In this document: positions 53,504-60,210 of the stretch, one piece after another | How the letters are laid out: each line of letters opens with the position of its first letter | Position numbering within the stretch: position 1 is the stretch's first letter | DNA from: Paludibacteraceae bacterium | Lineage (GTDB): Bacteria > Bacteroidota > Bacteroidia > Bacteroidales > Paludibacteraceae | Assembly: GCA_017439235.1 (NCBI GenBank) | Contig: JAFSJN010000005.1 | Coordinates: 67,066-131,065 of the forward strand | Direction of reading: 5' to 3' | Length of the DNA stretch: 64,000 nucleotides | Made by a program: the position numbers and the translations under genes | The notes under the pieces: generated by a model | Seen by the model: only the letters and a program-made list of their open reading frames with translations | Database searches by the model: none | Told to the model about the DNA's origin: nothing

Positions 53504-55264
53504 ATGAAACGCACAATTTTTTCTATAGTAGCTTTGGTCGCTTTGACCATGCTCTTCTTGCCCTCGTGTAAGAAGGAAAAAGATCCCTGGCGTAATGTGG
53601 AGGCTATCATCAAATCGCTGCGCATTACCAATGGCGGTTTGAGTGGCGGTGACTCCTATACCGGCGTCATCGACCAGGATAACCTCATCATTACGTTCGA
53701 CAACGTGGCGGCTGAATCCAATATCTCCGCCATCAAGTTAGAGGGTAAGTTCTCCTTGGGTGCTAAGTTGGACAGCGTGTTCTACAACTTCTCCAATCCG
53801 GACGATCCTCTGGCTACACAACTCAAGCACGATGTTATCCTCACCAACTATGGTGACCGTCAGGCTACCTATCAGGTGATTATCAACCTCGCTCCGGCTG
53901 CGGCTGACCCGCTGCTCGATAAACTCGTTATGGAGGATGCTGAAGGCGCTACCTATACCGCCCTCATCGATAATGAGGAGAAGATCGTCAGCCTCTCTAT
54001 GGAGGGTAAGGCTAAGGCACGCGTCAATACTATCGCCGTGCTGCCTGCACGTTCACTCTATACCTTCTCGGCTATAGATGCTGAGGGCTGGCTGAGCGAA
54101 GATACACCGGGTACCTTGGAACTCAACTTTATGGGGCGTAAGACTACCTACACCCTCACCTTTGCGGCGGGCGGTGCTACCGGTGTCGACTTTACTAAGG
54201 CTGTCGTGCACGACTTCTCGGCCCATACGGGTAATGTCCCCGGTTACAATGTCGATAACCAGGTTCGTGGCTCCGACTTCGATGGTGAGTATGTCCTCGT
54301 GGTCAGCCGTGAGGGCGCCGCTACGCCTACGCCGCGCGTATACCGCGTAGCCGACCTGTTGCAAGACGTTGCTGCACCTACGCTCCTCTCTGTTGAAGGC
54401 GTAACGGGCGGTACACACGTAGTCAGTGCCGGACGTCTCAGTCATGGACATATCTACATCTGTAACCTCGCTACTAACGTTACCGACGAGACCGGTACCA
54501 ACGGACCGCTGCGTGTCTACCACTATGCATCCGTCAACGCTCAGCCGGAAGTAGTACTCGAATGGAACGGCTATTTCAACGACGAATATACCTTCAATGG
54601 TCGTCTGGGTGATAATATCTCTATCAACCTCGATGAGGGTGGTAACGGCTATGCTTACTTCTGCAAGCAGGAACCGGGTGATAAGGTCTACCGCTTTACG
54701 GTTACCAACTTCACCTCCTTCACCGAGCCTACCGAGTTCGACCTCGAGACACCTTCGTCTTACTATGGCCAGGTCAACGAAGTACCGTCCGACCCGGGTT
54801 ATTACCTCTTCACCTCGTCCTATGTGCCTATGGTTTGGCTTTACAATAAGGATATGGAGGAGCAGGCTGCCGTTGAGTTTATTACTACCGAAGAGGGAGC
54901 ACAACTCAAGCACGGTGTCGACCCGCGTATCGTCATGTTCAATAAGGCACGTTATATGATGTTTACGGTATCTAACTCCCAGAATATGCACTGGAACTTC
55001 GGTCCTTGCCTCTATATCATGGACATCACTGATGGCTTCAATACCGTAGCCGCCATGACGCGTCTCGAGGACCGTCTCGAGGACGAAGAGAATCCCTTCG
55101 AGCCCGACTATTCGTATCTGTTGACCGACAACGACGAGACTGGTACCCAGTCCGGCGCATGGTCTGCTCAGTGTAATGCTGCTGAAGTTAACGGCAAACT
55201 CGTCGTTTACTCTGCGGCTCCTAACGCAGGCTTTGCCCTCATCGAGTTCCCGAAAGCTAAGTAA
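53504..55264 (+). CDS. Lipoprotein in SusE/F position with DUF4623-like propeller
   Basis: A 586-aa lipoprotein; the lipobox Cys is in LPSCKKEKD. Residues about 30-130 and 132-215 look like two DUF5018-type Ig domains (LDKLVMEDAEGATYTALID). The rest is a beta-propeller reminiscent of DUF4623 (GGTHVVSAGRLSHGHIYICNL, YAYFCKQEPGDKVYRF). Placed directly after SusD, it probably helps hold the substrate at the surface. I start at MKRTIFSIV, 2 nt after the susD stop; an ATG at 53492 would overlap susD. Confidence 0.78.
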   Translation: MKRTIFSIVALVALTMLFLPSCKKEKDPWRNVEAIIKSLRITNGGLSGGDSYTGVIDQDNLIITFDNVAAESNISAIKLEGKFSLGAKLDSVFYNFSNPDDPLATQLKHDVILTNYGDRQATYQVIINLAPAAADPLLDKLVMEDAEGATYTALIDNEEKIVSLSMEGKAKARVNTIAVLPARSLYTFSAIDAEGWLSEDTPGTLELNFMGRKTTYTLTFAAGGATGVDFTKAVVHDFSAHTGNVPGYNVDNQVRGSDFDGEYVLVVSREGAATPTPRVYRVADLLQDVAAPTLLSVEGVTGGTHVVSAGRLSHGHIYICNLATNVTDETGTNGPLRVYHYASVNAQPEVVLEWNGYFNDEYTFNGRLGDNISINLDEGGNGYAYFCKQEPGDKVYRFTVTNFTSFTEPTEFDLETPSSYYGQVNEVPSDPGYYLFTSSYVPMVWLYNKDMEEQAAVEFITTEEGAQLKHGVDPRIVMFNKARYMMFTVSNSQNMHWNFGPCLYIMDITDGFNTVAAMTRLEDRLEDEENPFEPDYSYLLTDNDETGTQSGAWSAQCNAAEVNGKLVVYSAAPNAGFALIEFPKAK

Positions 55265-55265
55265 G

Positions 55266-55973
55266 ATGCAGCATATATTAGCTTTTCTATCCGAATTGGC
55301 GGCGAATAACAACCGCGAGTGGTTCGCCGCCAATCGTAGTCTCTATCAATCCGCGAGAGAGCGCTTCACCGCGTTCTCCGCGGATTTGATTCATCGCCTC
55401 TCTACTGAGGTCGATCCTTCACTCGCCGGCCTTACGCCTGCCGATTGTATATGGCGTATCTTCCGCGATGTGCGTTTCTCGCACGATAAACGACCTTATA
55501 AAGACTGGTTCGGTGTCTTCCCCGCGGCCGCACATCGTTCTAACCCGCGTCTTAAGGGTAAGAAATCTCTCTACGGTGGCTATTATGTCCATCTCCAACC
55601 CGGCCATTGCCTCTTTGCCGGCGGTATATGGTGCCCGCCGCCCGACCTGTTGCGCGCCCTGCGCAATGAGATTCGTGCTAACTACGACGAGGTCGAGGCT
55701 ATCATGGCCTCTCCCGAATGGCAACGCACCTTTGGCGATTTCGATACCGACGATATGCTCAAGCGCGTCCCTGCCGGCTATGATGCCGACTTCGTGCACG
55801 CCGACTGGCTCAAGCGCAAGTCCTTCACTTTCTCCACGCCCCTCACCGATGCCGAGGTCTGTGCCCCCGACTTCCTCGACCATGTCGTCGCTTTGGCCCG
55901 CATAGCCAAACCCATGAACGACTTCCTCAACTACACCTTCGAGGAATACGGCCCCTTCTCCCCCCGCGAGTAA
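55266..55973 (+). CDS. DUF2461 family protein
   Basis: A 235-aa protein of the DUF2461/TIGR02453 family. LSELAANNNREWFAANR at the N-terminus, WRIFRDVRFSHDKRPYKDWFG near 62, GGYYVHLQPGHCLFAGGIW near 97 and the C-terminal KPMNDFLNYTFEEYGPF are characteristic. Function unknown. It has no signal peptide and begins 1 nt after the lipoprotein gene; the open frame reaches back to 55176 but only inside that gene. Confidence 0.9.
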   Translation: MQHILAFLSELAANNNREWFAANRSLYQSARERFTAFSADLIHRLSTEVDPSLAGLTPADCIWRIFRDVRFSHDKRPYKDWFGVFPAAAHRSNPRLKGKKSLYGGYYVHLQPGHCLFAGGIWCPPPDLLRALRNEIRANYDEVEAIMASPEWQRTFGDFDTDDMLKRVPAGYDADFVHADWLKRKSFTFSTPLTDAEVCAPDFLDHVVALARIAKPMNDFLNYTFEEYGPFSPRE

Positions 55974-56013
55974 TAGTTCAGGCTAATCGAAAATCGAATT
56001 TTTCTCAAAAAAA

Positions 56014-56045
56014 TTTGCATATATCAAATATTTGTTGTACTTTTG
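56014..56045 (+). promoter_or_regulatory. Promoter of the RelB/PIN-relic module
   Basis: TTTG at 56014-56017, 20 nt, TACTTTTG at 56038-56045. The relB start is 53 nt downstream. Confidence 0.78.
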
Positions 56046-56097
56046 CAATCGAAATGCAATCATATTGCAATTATTAATCATCAAAAAGACTATAACT

Positions 56098-56397
56098 ATG
56101 GCACAAGCAGCAATGACAGTTCGCCTGGACAATCGGGTAAAAGCACAGTTTGATTCGCTCTGCGAGCAATTCGGTATGAGTGCTAATGCAGCCATCAACG
56201 TCTTCATCAATGCTGTAGTTCGCACACGTGCTATCCCATTTACCATTTCTGTCAGTGAGGATTCCATACGCAAGCGTGCTTTGGAGACTTTCTATGCCGC
56301 TAATCGTTCCGACAGGCCGGAACTTACTCTTGACGAAATTAATGATGAGATTCGCGCAGCACGGCGTGAGCGTAAAGAACGTGCTAAAAGAGCCTGA
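56098..56397 (+). CDS. RelB/DinJ family antitoxin
   Basis: A 99-aa antitoxin. The N-terminal ribbon-helix-helix is AAMTVRLDNRVKAQFDSL followed by FGMSANAAINVFINAVV. The C-terminal part, rich in Arg, Lys and Glu, would bind and neutralise a toxin. The open frame extends to 56032 across the promoter; the start MAQAAMTVRL is the family one. The partner gene 2 nt downstream is only a remnant of a PIN toxin. Confidence 0.9.
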   Translation: MAQAAMTVRLDNRVKAQFDSLCEQFGMSANAAINVFINAVVRTRAIPFTISVSEDSIRKRALETFYAANRSDRPELTLDEINDEIRAARRERKERAKRA

Positions 56398-56399
56398 GT

Positions 56400-56510
56400 A
56401 TGATTTACGCCGTTATTGATACAAATGTAACCGGCAATCTTAAGCACTATCCTATAGATCCACGTGTTGTTACTCCGGCACAAATGTTGGAGATTCTTGA
56501 AAAAGATTAA
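56400..56510 (+). pseudogene. PIN toxin relic with in-frame internal deletion
   Basis: A 36-aa ORF. Its first ten residues, MIYAVIDTNV, are the start of PIN-family toxins of the COG1569 type, including the first catalytic Asp. The next residues, TGNLKHYPI and then VVTPAQMLEIL, are the very end of the same family. The roughly 100 residues in between, with the other acidic active-site residues, are absent, yet the frame is intact and ends in TAA. It follows relB with a 2-nt gap, as the complete toxin would. The product cannot be a nuclease; it may still contact RelB. Confidence 0.82.
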
Positions 56511-56541
56511 CCTTCCCACTCTCCTTCTCCCAAGATTATTC

Positions 56542-56567
56542 AGCAGCCCGCTTGGGCTGCTTTTTTT
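56542..56567 (+). terminator. Terminator of the RelB module
   Basis: AGCAGCCC and GGGCTGCT form a perfect 8-bp stem with the loop GCTT, followed by seven T. Confidence 0.92.
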
Positions 56568-56597
56568 GTGTCCATACTGAAAAATGTTGTATTTTTG
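56565..56597 (+). promoter_or_regulatory. Plus-strand promoter without a clear gene
   Basis: TTTG at 56565-56568 (in the terminator T-run), 21 nt, TATTTTTG at 56590-56597. Downstream, an ATG at about 56632 opens MDVISPIQKYINGLSH, but from 56663 on the frame is antisense to the MNT gene. It may be the front of a gene whose body was lost. Confidence 0.5.
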
Positions 56598-56662
56598 TAT
56601 CCGCTGTAGAAGAAATTTACACAGAGTACGGATGGATGTTATTTCTCCAATTCAGAAATATA

Positions 56663-56944
56663 TTAATGGGCTCTCTCATATAATAAAATTTTATCGCGGT
56701 CAACATAAGGCCGGGCAAAACTCTTCAACCCTTGTCCTTCTACCAAATCAACCTTTCTACCCAACTTATTCTCCAAATCACAGATCATGCCAAAATATCG
56801 CATCCCGATAGGCTTGGAATAATCCAATTGCACCAAGATATCTACATCGCTATCCGGCGTTTCTTCCCCACGCGAACAAGAGCCGAATAAGTAGGCTCGT
56901 TCAACCGGTTGGGTAGCGAGATACGCTTGTATCTTCGGAATCAT
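56663..56944 (-). CDS. Orphan MNT-type nucleotidyltransferase
   Basis: A 93-aa minimal nucleotidyltransferase. The motif GSCSRGEETPDSDVDILV has the Gly-Ser and the two Asp of the polymerase-beta fold, and KVDLVEGQ gives the third acid. Such proteins normally act as the antitoxin of HEPN/MNT pairs, where they add AMP to the HEPN toxin. No HEPN (DUF86-like) gene lies on either side, so it is an orphan or has a partner elsewhere. AT-rich non-coding DNA surrounds it. Confidence 0.88.
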   Translation of the reverse strand: MIPKIQAYLATQPVERAYLFGSCSRGEETPDSDVDILVQLDYSKPIGMRYFGMICDLENKLGRKVDLVEGQGLKSFARPYVDRDKILLYERAH

Positions 56945-57467
56945 TTCCTATTAATTACACATTTTTAAGGACTGCGAAACCGTGTTTCACTACACCTTCT
57001 TAACCTTATCTGTAATCGCTTTCATACTCTGTCCTTGCTCTTTGTCCCTTTTTTTTCCCGCGATTCAACTTGTTTTGTTTTCGATTAACCCCTAAATTTT
57101 TAATTCTTAATTTTAAATTTTTAATTTCCAAGTTGCTGATCATGGCTCGCTTTCTCCAGTGCCCACAGATAGCTCTTCATCGTCTTGTAGGTCGTCTACG
57201 CATTTTCAACCATCCGTAGATGAGCGTATTCAGACCCTCTCTCCCTACTTCTGTTCCCAGAATGGTTTCCAATCTTTGTACTATTTCGTCCTTTCTGATG
57301 CGTTGCATGGCTTACCTCCTTTCGTACGACATAAACGACTCTTTACCGACTCTTTACCCACTTTATTCCCTATCTCTTTTACCAATGCTGGCTCCATATC
57401 TTCTGCCGAGCACGAGCTGCTTCGTCTATCCGTGGATATCTACCATGGTGTAACCACCAGCTCGTCA
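56945..57467. other. AT-rich intergenic region with gene debris
   Basis: There is no convincing long gene. 57077-57129 holds TTTTCGATTAA followed by repeated TTTTTAATT units, a partial copy of the repeat at 57528. On the minus strand, 57177-57308 opens a 43-codon frame (MQRIRKDEIVQRLETILG) behind AAAGGAGG, an unusually strong ribosome-binding site for this organism. The frames around it are broken, so it may be the rest of a decayed gene. Confidence 0.5.
57177..57308 (-). CDS. 43-aa candidate small ORF with strong Shine-Dalgarno
   Basis: The ORF begins MQRIRKDEIVQRLETI and ends WLKMRRRPTRR. It is very basic. AAAGGAGG stands 6 nt before the ATG on the minus strand. I do not recognise a family and see no promoter. 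It may be a real small DNA- or RNA-binding protein or a fragment of a mobile gene. Confidence 0.25.
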   Translation of the reverse strand: MQRIRKDEIVQRLETILGTEVGREGLNTLIYGWLKMRRRPTRR

Positions 57468-57506
57468 CCTTAGAAGAAAACATGGTAAGAAAACCAACAA
57501 GAAAAC
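57468..57506. repeat. 39-bp imperfect inverted repeat, left arm
   Basis: In reverse complement it reads GTTTTCTT, three variable bases, GGTTTTCTTA, two variable bases, ATGTTTTCTTCTAAGG, and matches 58320-58358 at 34 of 39 positions. Together the arms enclose the small antitoxin and PIN toxin. Confidence 0.7.
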
Positions 57507-57527
57507 AAATATATGAACAAAGAGCAA

Positions 57528-57630
57528 CGTTTTCGATAAACTAATATCTCTTAATTCTTAATTTTTAATTTCTATCGCCCCTCACTCTAATCGAAAATCA
57601 CTAATCCCTAATCTTTTTTTATTTTCTTTC
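57528..57630. repeat. About 105-bp direct repeat, copy A
   Basis: The copy runs from CGTTTTCGATAAAC to TTTTCTTTC just before the promoter at 57638. Its core, 57567-57613 (TCTATCGCCCCTCACTC and onward), is identical over 47 bp to 58520-58566. A partial copy lies at 57077. The shorter motif CTAATCCCTAATCGAAAATC also occurs between yidD and trmD (24919). Confidence 0.85.
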
Positions 57631-57637
57631 AGAAATA

Positions 57638-57669
57638 TTTGCATATATGATTTTTTTTTTGTAATTTTG
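57638..57669 (+). promoter_or_regulatory. Promoter of the 43-aa/PIN toxin pair
   Basis: TTTG at 57638-57641, 20 nt, TAATTTTG at 57662-57669, 26 nt before the first start codon. Confidence 0.75.
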
Positions 57670-57695
57670 CACCCAAAATTAAGCGATTCGAAAAT

Positions 57696-57827
57696 ATGAG
57701 CGACAAACGGAGACGGGAAATCTTGCTGCAAATGGAATCGTTCGAGCAGCAACAGCGGGAAAAGGGCGTGACCATTTCTCCCACTTGGAATGCTATTAAG
57801 CAGAATCTTGGGTACAATCGTGCTTAA
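57696..57827 (+). CDS. 43-aa candidate antitoxin
   Basis: The protein begins MSDKRRREILLQMESFEQQQ and ends NAIKQNLGYNRA. It is charged and helical in its first half, with TISPTWNAIKQ in the second. It stands between a good promoter and a PIN toxin 6 nt downstream, the usual position of an antitoxin. The size is too small for a separate DNA-binding fold plus neutralising tail, and I recognise no family. The role is inferred from context. Confidence 0.6.
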   Translation: MSDKRRREILLQMESFEQQQREKGVTISPTWNAIKQNLGYNRA

Positions 57828-57833
57828 TTACAT

Positions 57834-58253
57834 ATGGCGCGTTACCTAATAGATACCAATGTTTTTATTAAGATGTGTGGCGACTTCGCTTTGTTGGGCG
57901 AAGACGTTTGGGCTATTGTGTCTAATTATGAAAATCAATTGTGTATTAGTAGCGAAAGCCTTAAGGAACTCGTGCACCTCTATAATACCAAACCTAATAT
58001 CCGTAGGCTGTGGAAAAGTAAGCAGGACATGTTGCTGTCAATTACAGATGTCTTTCATATTAATGTCCTCTTCGTTACACAAAATGTGATTGACAAATAT
58101 GCTGAAATGTATATCAACGAGTATGAGCAGCATAATGATCCGTCAGATCATGTTATTATAGCTACTGCTTTGGTTTATGGTATACCGCTTATCAGTAACG
58201 ATAAGAAATTTGCCTATTACAGAAATCAGGGCCTTGACCTTATTGAATATTAG
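57834..58253 (+). CDS. PIN domain ribonuclease (VapC-like toxin)
   Basis: A 139-aa complete PIN protein. The acidic active site is recognisable as YLIDTNVFIK near 4 (first Asp), SSESLKELVHL near 38 (Glu), DPSDHVIIATALVYG near 100 (Asp) and LISNDKKFAYY near 119 (last Asp). Such toxins cleave RNA, often tRNA. With the 43-aa ORF it forms a likely type II toxin-antitoxin pair. Confidence 0.88.
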   Translation: MARYLIDTNVFIKMCGDFALLGEDVWAIVSNYENQLCISSESLKELVHLYNTKPNIRRLWKSKQDMLLSITDVFHINVLFVTQNVIDKYAEMYINEYEQHNDPSDHVIIATALVYGIPLISNDKKFAYYRNQGLDLIEY

Positions 58254-58319
58254 TATTAGTGGAGGAAATGCGGCTGCCCAACGGACACGTCCGTTCTTGC
58301 AGTAAGCCATTTCCGACGA

Positions 58320-58358
58320 GTTTTCTTCCCGGTTTTCTTATTATGTTTTCTTCTAAGG
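58320..58358. repeat. 39-bp imperfect inverted repeat, right arm
   Basis: It pairs with 57468-57506 (34 of 39 positions). The arms lie about 810 bp apart with the toxin-antitoxin genes and direct repeat copy A between them. Confidence 0.7.
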
Positions 58359-58473
58359 CAGCAGGTGCGCTATTTTCGAAGCGAGAAGATGAACAAGTAA
58401 GCAGATGTCTAAAAGCTTACTTTTAAGCAGATGATTAGTTGGTTAGATTTAGACCATTATGGTCATGCTGCCG

Positions 58474-58584
58474 CGTTTTCGGTTAACTAATAAATTTTAA
58501 TTCTTAATTTTTAATTCTTAATTTCTATCGCCCCTCACTCTAATCGAAAATCACTAATCCCTAATCATTTTTTAATTTTCTTTC
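58474..58584. repeat. About 105-bp direct repeat, copy B
   Basis: It is the same orientation and layout as copy A and again ends just before a promoter. It carries one extra TTAATTCTTAATTTTT unit. The 47-bp core at 58520-58566 is identical to copy A. Confidence 0.85.
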
Positions 58585-58591
58585 AAAAATA

Positions 58592-58623
58592 ATTGCACAT
58601 GTCATTTTTTTTGTGTACCTTTG
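58592..58623 (+). promoter_or_regulatory. Promoter of the leader and secreted-protein cluster
   Basis: ATTG at 58592-58595, 20 nt, TACCTTTG at 58616-58623. It is the only clear promoter before the cluster that runs to the end of the window. Confidence 0.75.
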
Positions 58624-58652
58624 CACCACAATTTGAAAAAACGTAGTTTGTT

Positions 58653-58766
58653 ATGTCGTCTGTTGCTCCTCATAATGCTTACGCTTGCGCTCATGGCGCA
58701 TATGAGGGGTACTCTGCGCACAACGCCAGCCATAACTGCGGCTGCAACTACAACCACAACGAATAA
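58653..58766 (+). CDS. 37-aa His/Asn/Cys-rich small ORF, alternative frame
   Basis: An ATG frame in the same transcript begins MSSVAPHNAYACAHGAYEG and ends NCGCNYNHNE, with a TAA 9 nt before the terminator stem. It has 6 His, 8 Asn and 3 Cys. Promoter, ATG, stop and terminator fit a complete small gene better than the Thr frame does, but its repetitive make-up could just be the Thr codon run read out of frame. Only one of the two frames is likely to be functional. Confidence 0.35.
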   Translation: MSSVAPHNAYACAHGAYEGYSAHNASHNCGCNYNHNE

Positions 58767-58775
58767 CCATGCTAT

Positions 58776-58812
58776 GACCTGCTTCGCCCTGCGAGCAGGT
58801 CTTTTGCTTTTT
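58776..58812 (+). terminator. Terminator or attenuator hairpin
   Basis: GACCTGCT (58776-58783) and AGCAGGTC (58794-58801) form a perfect 8-bp stem extended by CGC/GCG around the loop CCT, followed by TTTTGCTTTTT. It lies within the transcript from the promoter at 58592, so transcription of the cluster must read through it. Confidence 0.8.
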
Positions 58813-58970
58813 AAGGGATATATAAACGACGAAATGATAATGGAAAAAGCGTCTTGGTGATGCGAGTATAGGTGTTTTGGGGTATAATCTCTCGTAGTTG
58901 CCTCGATCCTGTCTCGTAGTCGATATGCTAAATCAAAGGAGATAATAATTTTATAAATTTTAGTTATACG

Positions 58971-59111
58971 ATGAAAAAAACTTACACCATTCCTGTTGTA
59001 ACGAACAATCATTTTGATTTATGTGGTCCTTTAATGGGACCAGGGCCTGCCGGTTCGCCGCTTAATCCGATGAATCAGGCTCCCGAACGTGTTGGTAAGA
59101 TGTATGTGTAA
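58971..59111 (+). CDS. 46-aa peptide ORF before the secreted-protein cluster
   Basis: The peptide starts MKKTYTIPVVTNNHFDLCG, continues with a Gly/Pro-rich stretch (PLMGPGPAGSPLNP) and ends RVGKMYV. The beginning resembles the many short Bacteroidales ORFs of the form MKKxYxxPxxxV with a Gly-rich second half, whose role is unknown. A purine-rich AAAGGAGATAAT lies about 28 nt upstream. It is 21 nt before the next gene. Confidence 0.55.
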   Translation: MKKTYTIPVVTNNHFDLCGPLMGPGPAGSPLNPMNQAPERVGKMYV

Positions 59112-59132
59112 TTTAGCGGTAAATCTATCTAT

Positions 59133-60191
59133 ATGAAAAAGGTTTTTCTTTTATTAGTCGCCGTGAGTGTGGGCGTATTGGTTTGGGCTGAAGGTCCGTA
59201 TAATCTTGTGACGAGATCATCCGCTAGTTTTATCCCTGAAGGTGCCATCAACGGCAAGGCGGTCTTTTCGGTATCTCCCACAAAGCAAGTGTTCTTTTCT
59301 ATGGGAAATCTCCAGTTTTGTGCTAATCCATCATCAGAGCCAACTACTCATATTGTGCAGGGAGGAGAAACCGCTCCCGGGGTTTGGCGTTTTGCTGAAC
59401 ATCAGTACGATTATGTCGGGTGCAATGCTAGTCCGGGTAATGTAACGGGGAGTACAAATAATTCGATGTCTTCTACGTATTCCGGATGGATTGATGTGTT
59501 CGCCTGGGGAACATCTGGCTATTTGTCTTCAAGTGAGTCAAGGAATCCTGTGTATTATATGCCGTATCACTATACGAATCCGCAAGATTGGACAACAGAA
59601 CGTTACGGACCAGACCATAATCATCAGGTCGATTTGACTGCTTCTAACTATGATTGGGGTTACTACAATGCAATCGAAAATGGTGGCGGTGATCCTGGTT
59701 ATTGGCGTGTGTTGTCTCGTGATGAATGGGCATATTTGTTGGGCATTACTAACTCTGCACATACCTCAAAAAGAGACGGAGCCAGTTCAAAGTGGACTAT
59801 TGCTAACGTTCATGGGAAACGAGGAATTATTCTTCTCCCTGATGCGCTATCGGCAAGTATTTTAAGTTCTGATTATGGTATATCTCTGACCATGTCCAAA
59901 TATTCTTCGCCCTTTGAATCGGTCTCCAATGATAATTGGGCGGTTATGGAGAGCTTAGGCGTGGCTTTTCTCCCATTTTGTTATGAGCGAAATTATGACC
60001 TCAATTTTTACGATATGCCGGTGTATTGGTCTGCAAGCTCTGGCGGAACTGGGAGTTGGGATCCCACGATGGCGGCTCCAAGTTATGTGAACGCATGGGC
60101 AATCTCTGTCCCGTCAAGTAATACTCCTGCGGTTGCCAGTTATCAACGCCATCAAGGATGTTGCGTTCGTTTAGTTTATGATATTCAATAA
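59133..60191 (+). CDS. Secreted C-type-lectin/FGE-like fold protein, paralogue 1
   Basis: A 352-aa exported protein with a signal peptide (about 1-19). The mature part shows the pattern common in Bacteroidales secreted proteins: GKAVFSVSPTKQVFFSMGNLQF, WRFAEHQYDYVG, SSTYSGWIDVFAWGTSGY, NYDWGYYNAIENGG, YWRVLSRDEWAYLL, RGIILLPD, and a C-terminal YWSASS to CCVRLVYD. This resembles the formylglycine-generating-enzyme/C-type-lectin fold, without a visible catalytic Cys pair. It probably binds a ligand at the surface. Two further paralogues follow, after one intervening gene. Confidence 0.78.
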   Translation: MKKVFLLLVAVSVGVLVWAEGPYNLVTRSSASFIPEGAINGKAVFSVSPTKQVFFSMGNLQFCANPSSEPTTHIVQGGETAPGVWRFAEHQYDYVGCNASPGNVTGSTNNSMSSTYSGWIDVFAWGTSGYLSSSESRNPVYYMPYHYTNPQDWTTERYGPDHNHQVDLTASNYDWGYYNAIENGGGDPGYWRVLSRDEWAYLLGITNSAHTSKRDGASSKWTIANVHGKRGIILLPDALSASILSSDYGISLTMSKYSSPFESVSNDNWAVMESLGVAFLPFCYERNYDLNFYDMPVYWSASSGGTGSWDPTMAAPSYVNAWAISVPSSNTPAVASYQRHQGCCVRLVYDIQ

Positions 60192-60210
60192 TGCCAAAAT
60201 TGCTACTATT

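Larger units (their letters stand above)
58254..58615. other. Non-coding stretch after the PIN toxin
   Basis: It contains the short palindrome ACGGACACGTCCGT (58281-58294), the right arm of the 39-bp inverted repeat and the second copy of the direct repeat. I see no gene in it. Confidence 0.6.
58633..58860 (+). other. Thr-rich leader ORF (attenuator-like)
   Basis: In this frame (TTG 58633 or ATG 58675) the peptide has a Leu-rich start (LLCRLLLLIMLTLAL), then RTTPAITAAATTTTTNNHA with nine Thr in about 20 residues, five of them consecutive. That resembles threonine-operon leader peptides. A terminator hairpin lies directly behind at 58776. Unlike classic leaders the frame has no stop before the hairpin and runs to TGA at 58860, and no thr gene follows. 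It may be a captured or decayed attenuator. Confidence 0.45.

Noticed and set aside
57159..57473. A 104-codon plus-strand frame in the AT-rich gap
   Set aside because: The composition is Ser/Pro/His-rich without any domain, there is no promoter, and the minus strand in the same place has a better ribosome-binding site.
57000..58600. A CRISPR array suggested by repeated short motifs
   Set aside because: The repeats are AT-rich, irregularly spaced and only two to three in number, without unique spacers or cas genes.
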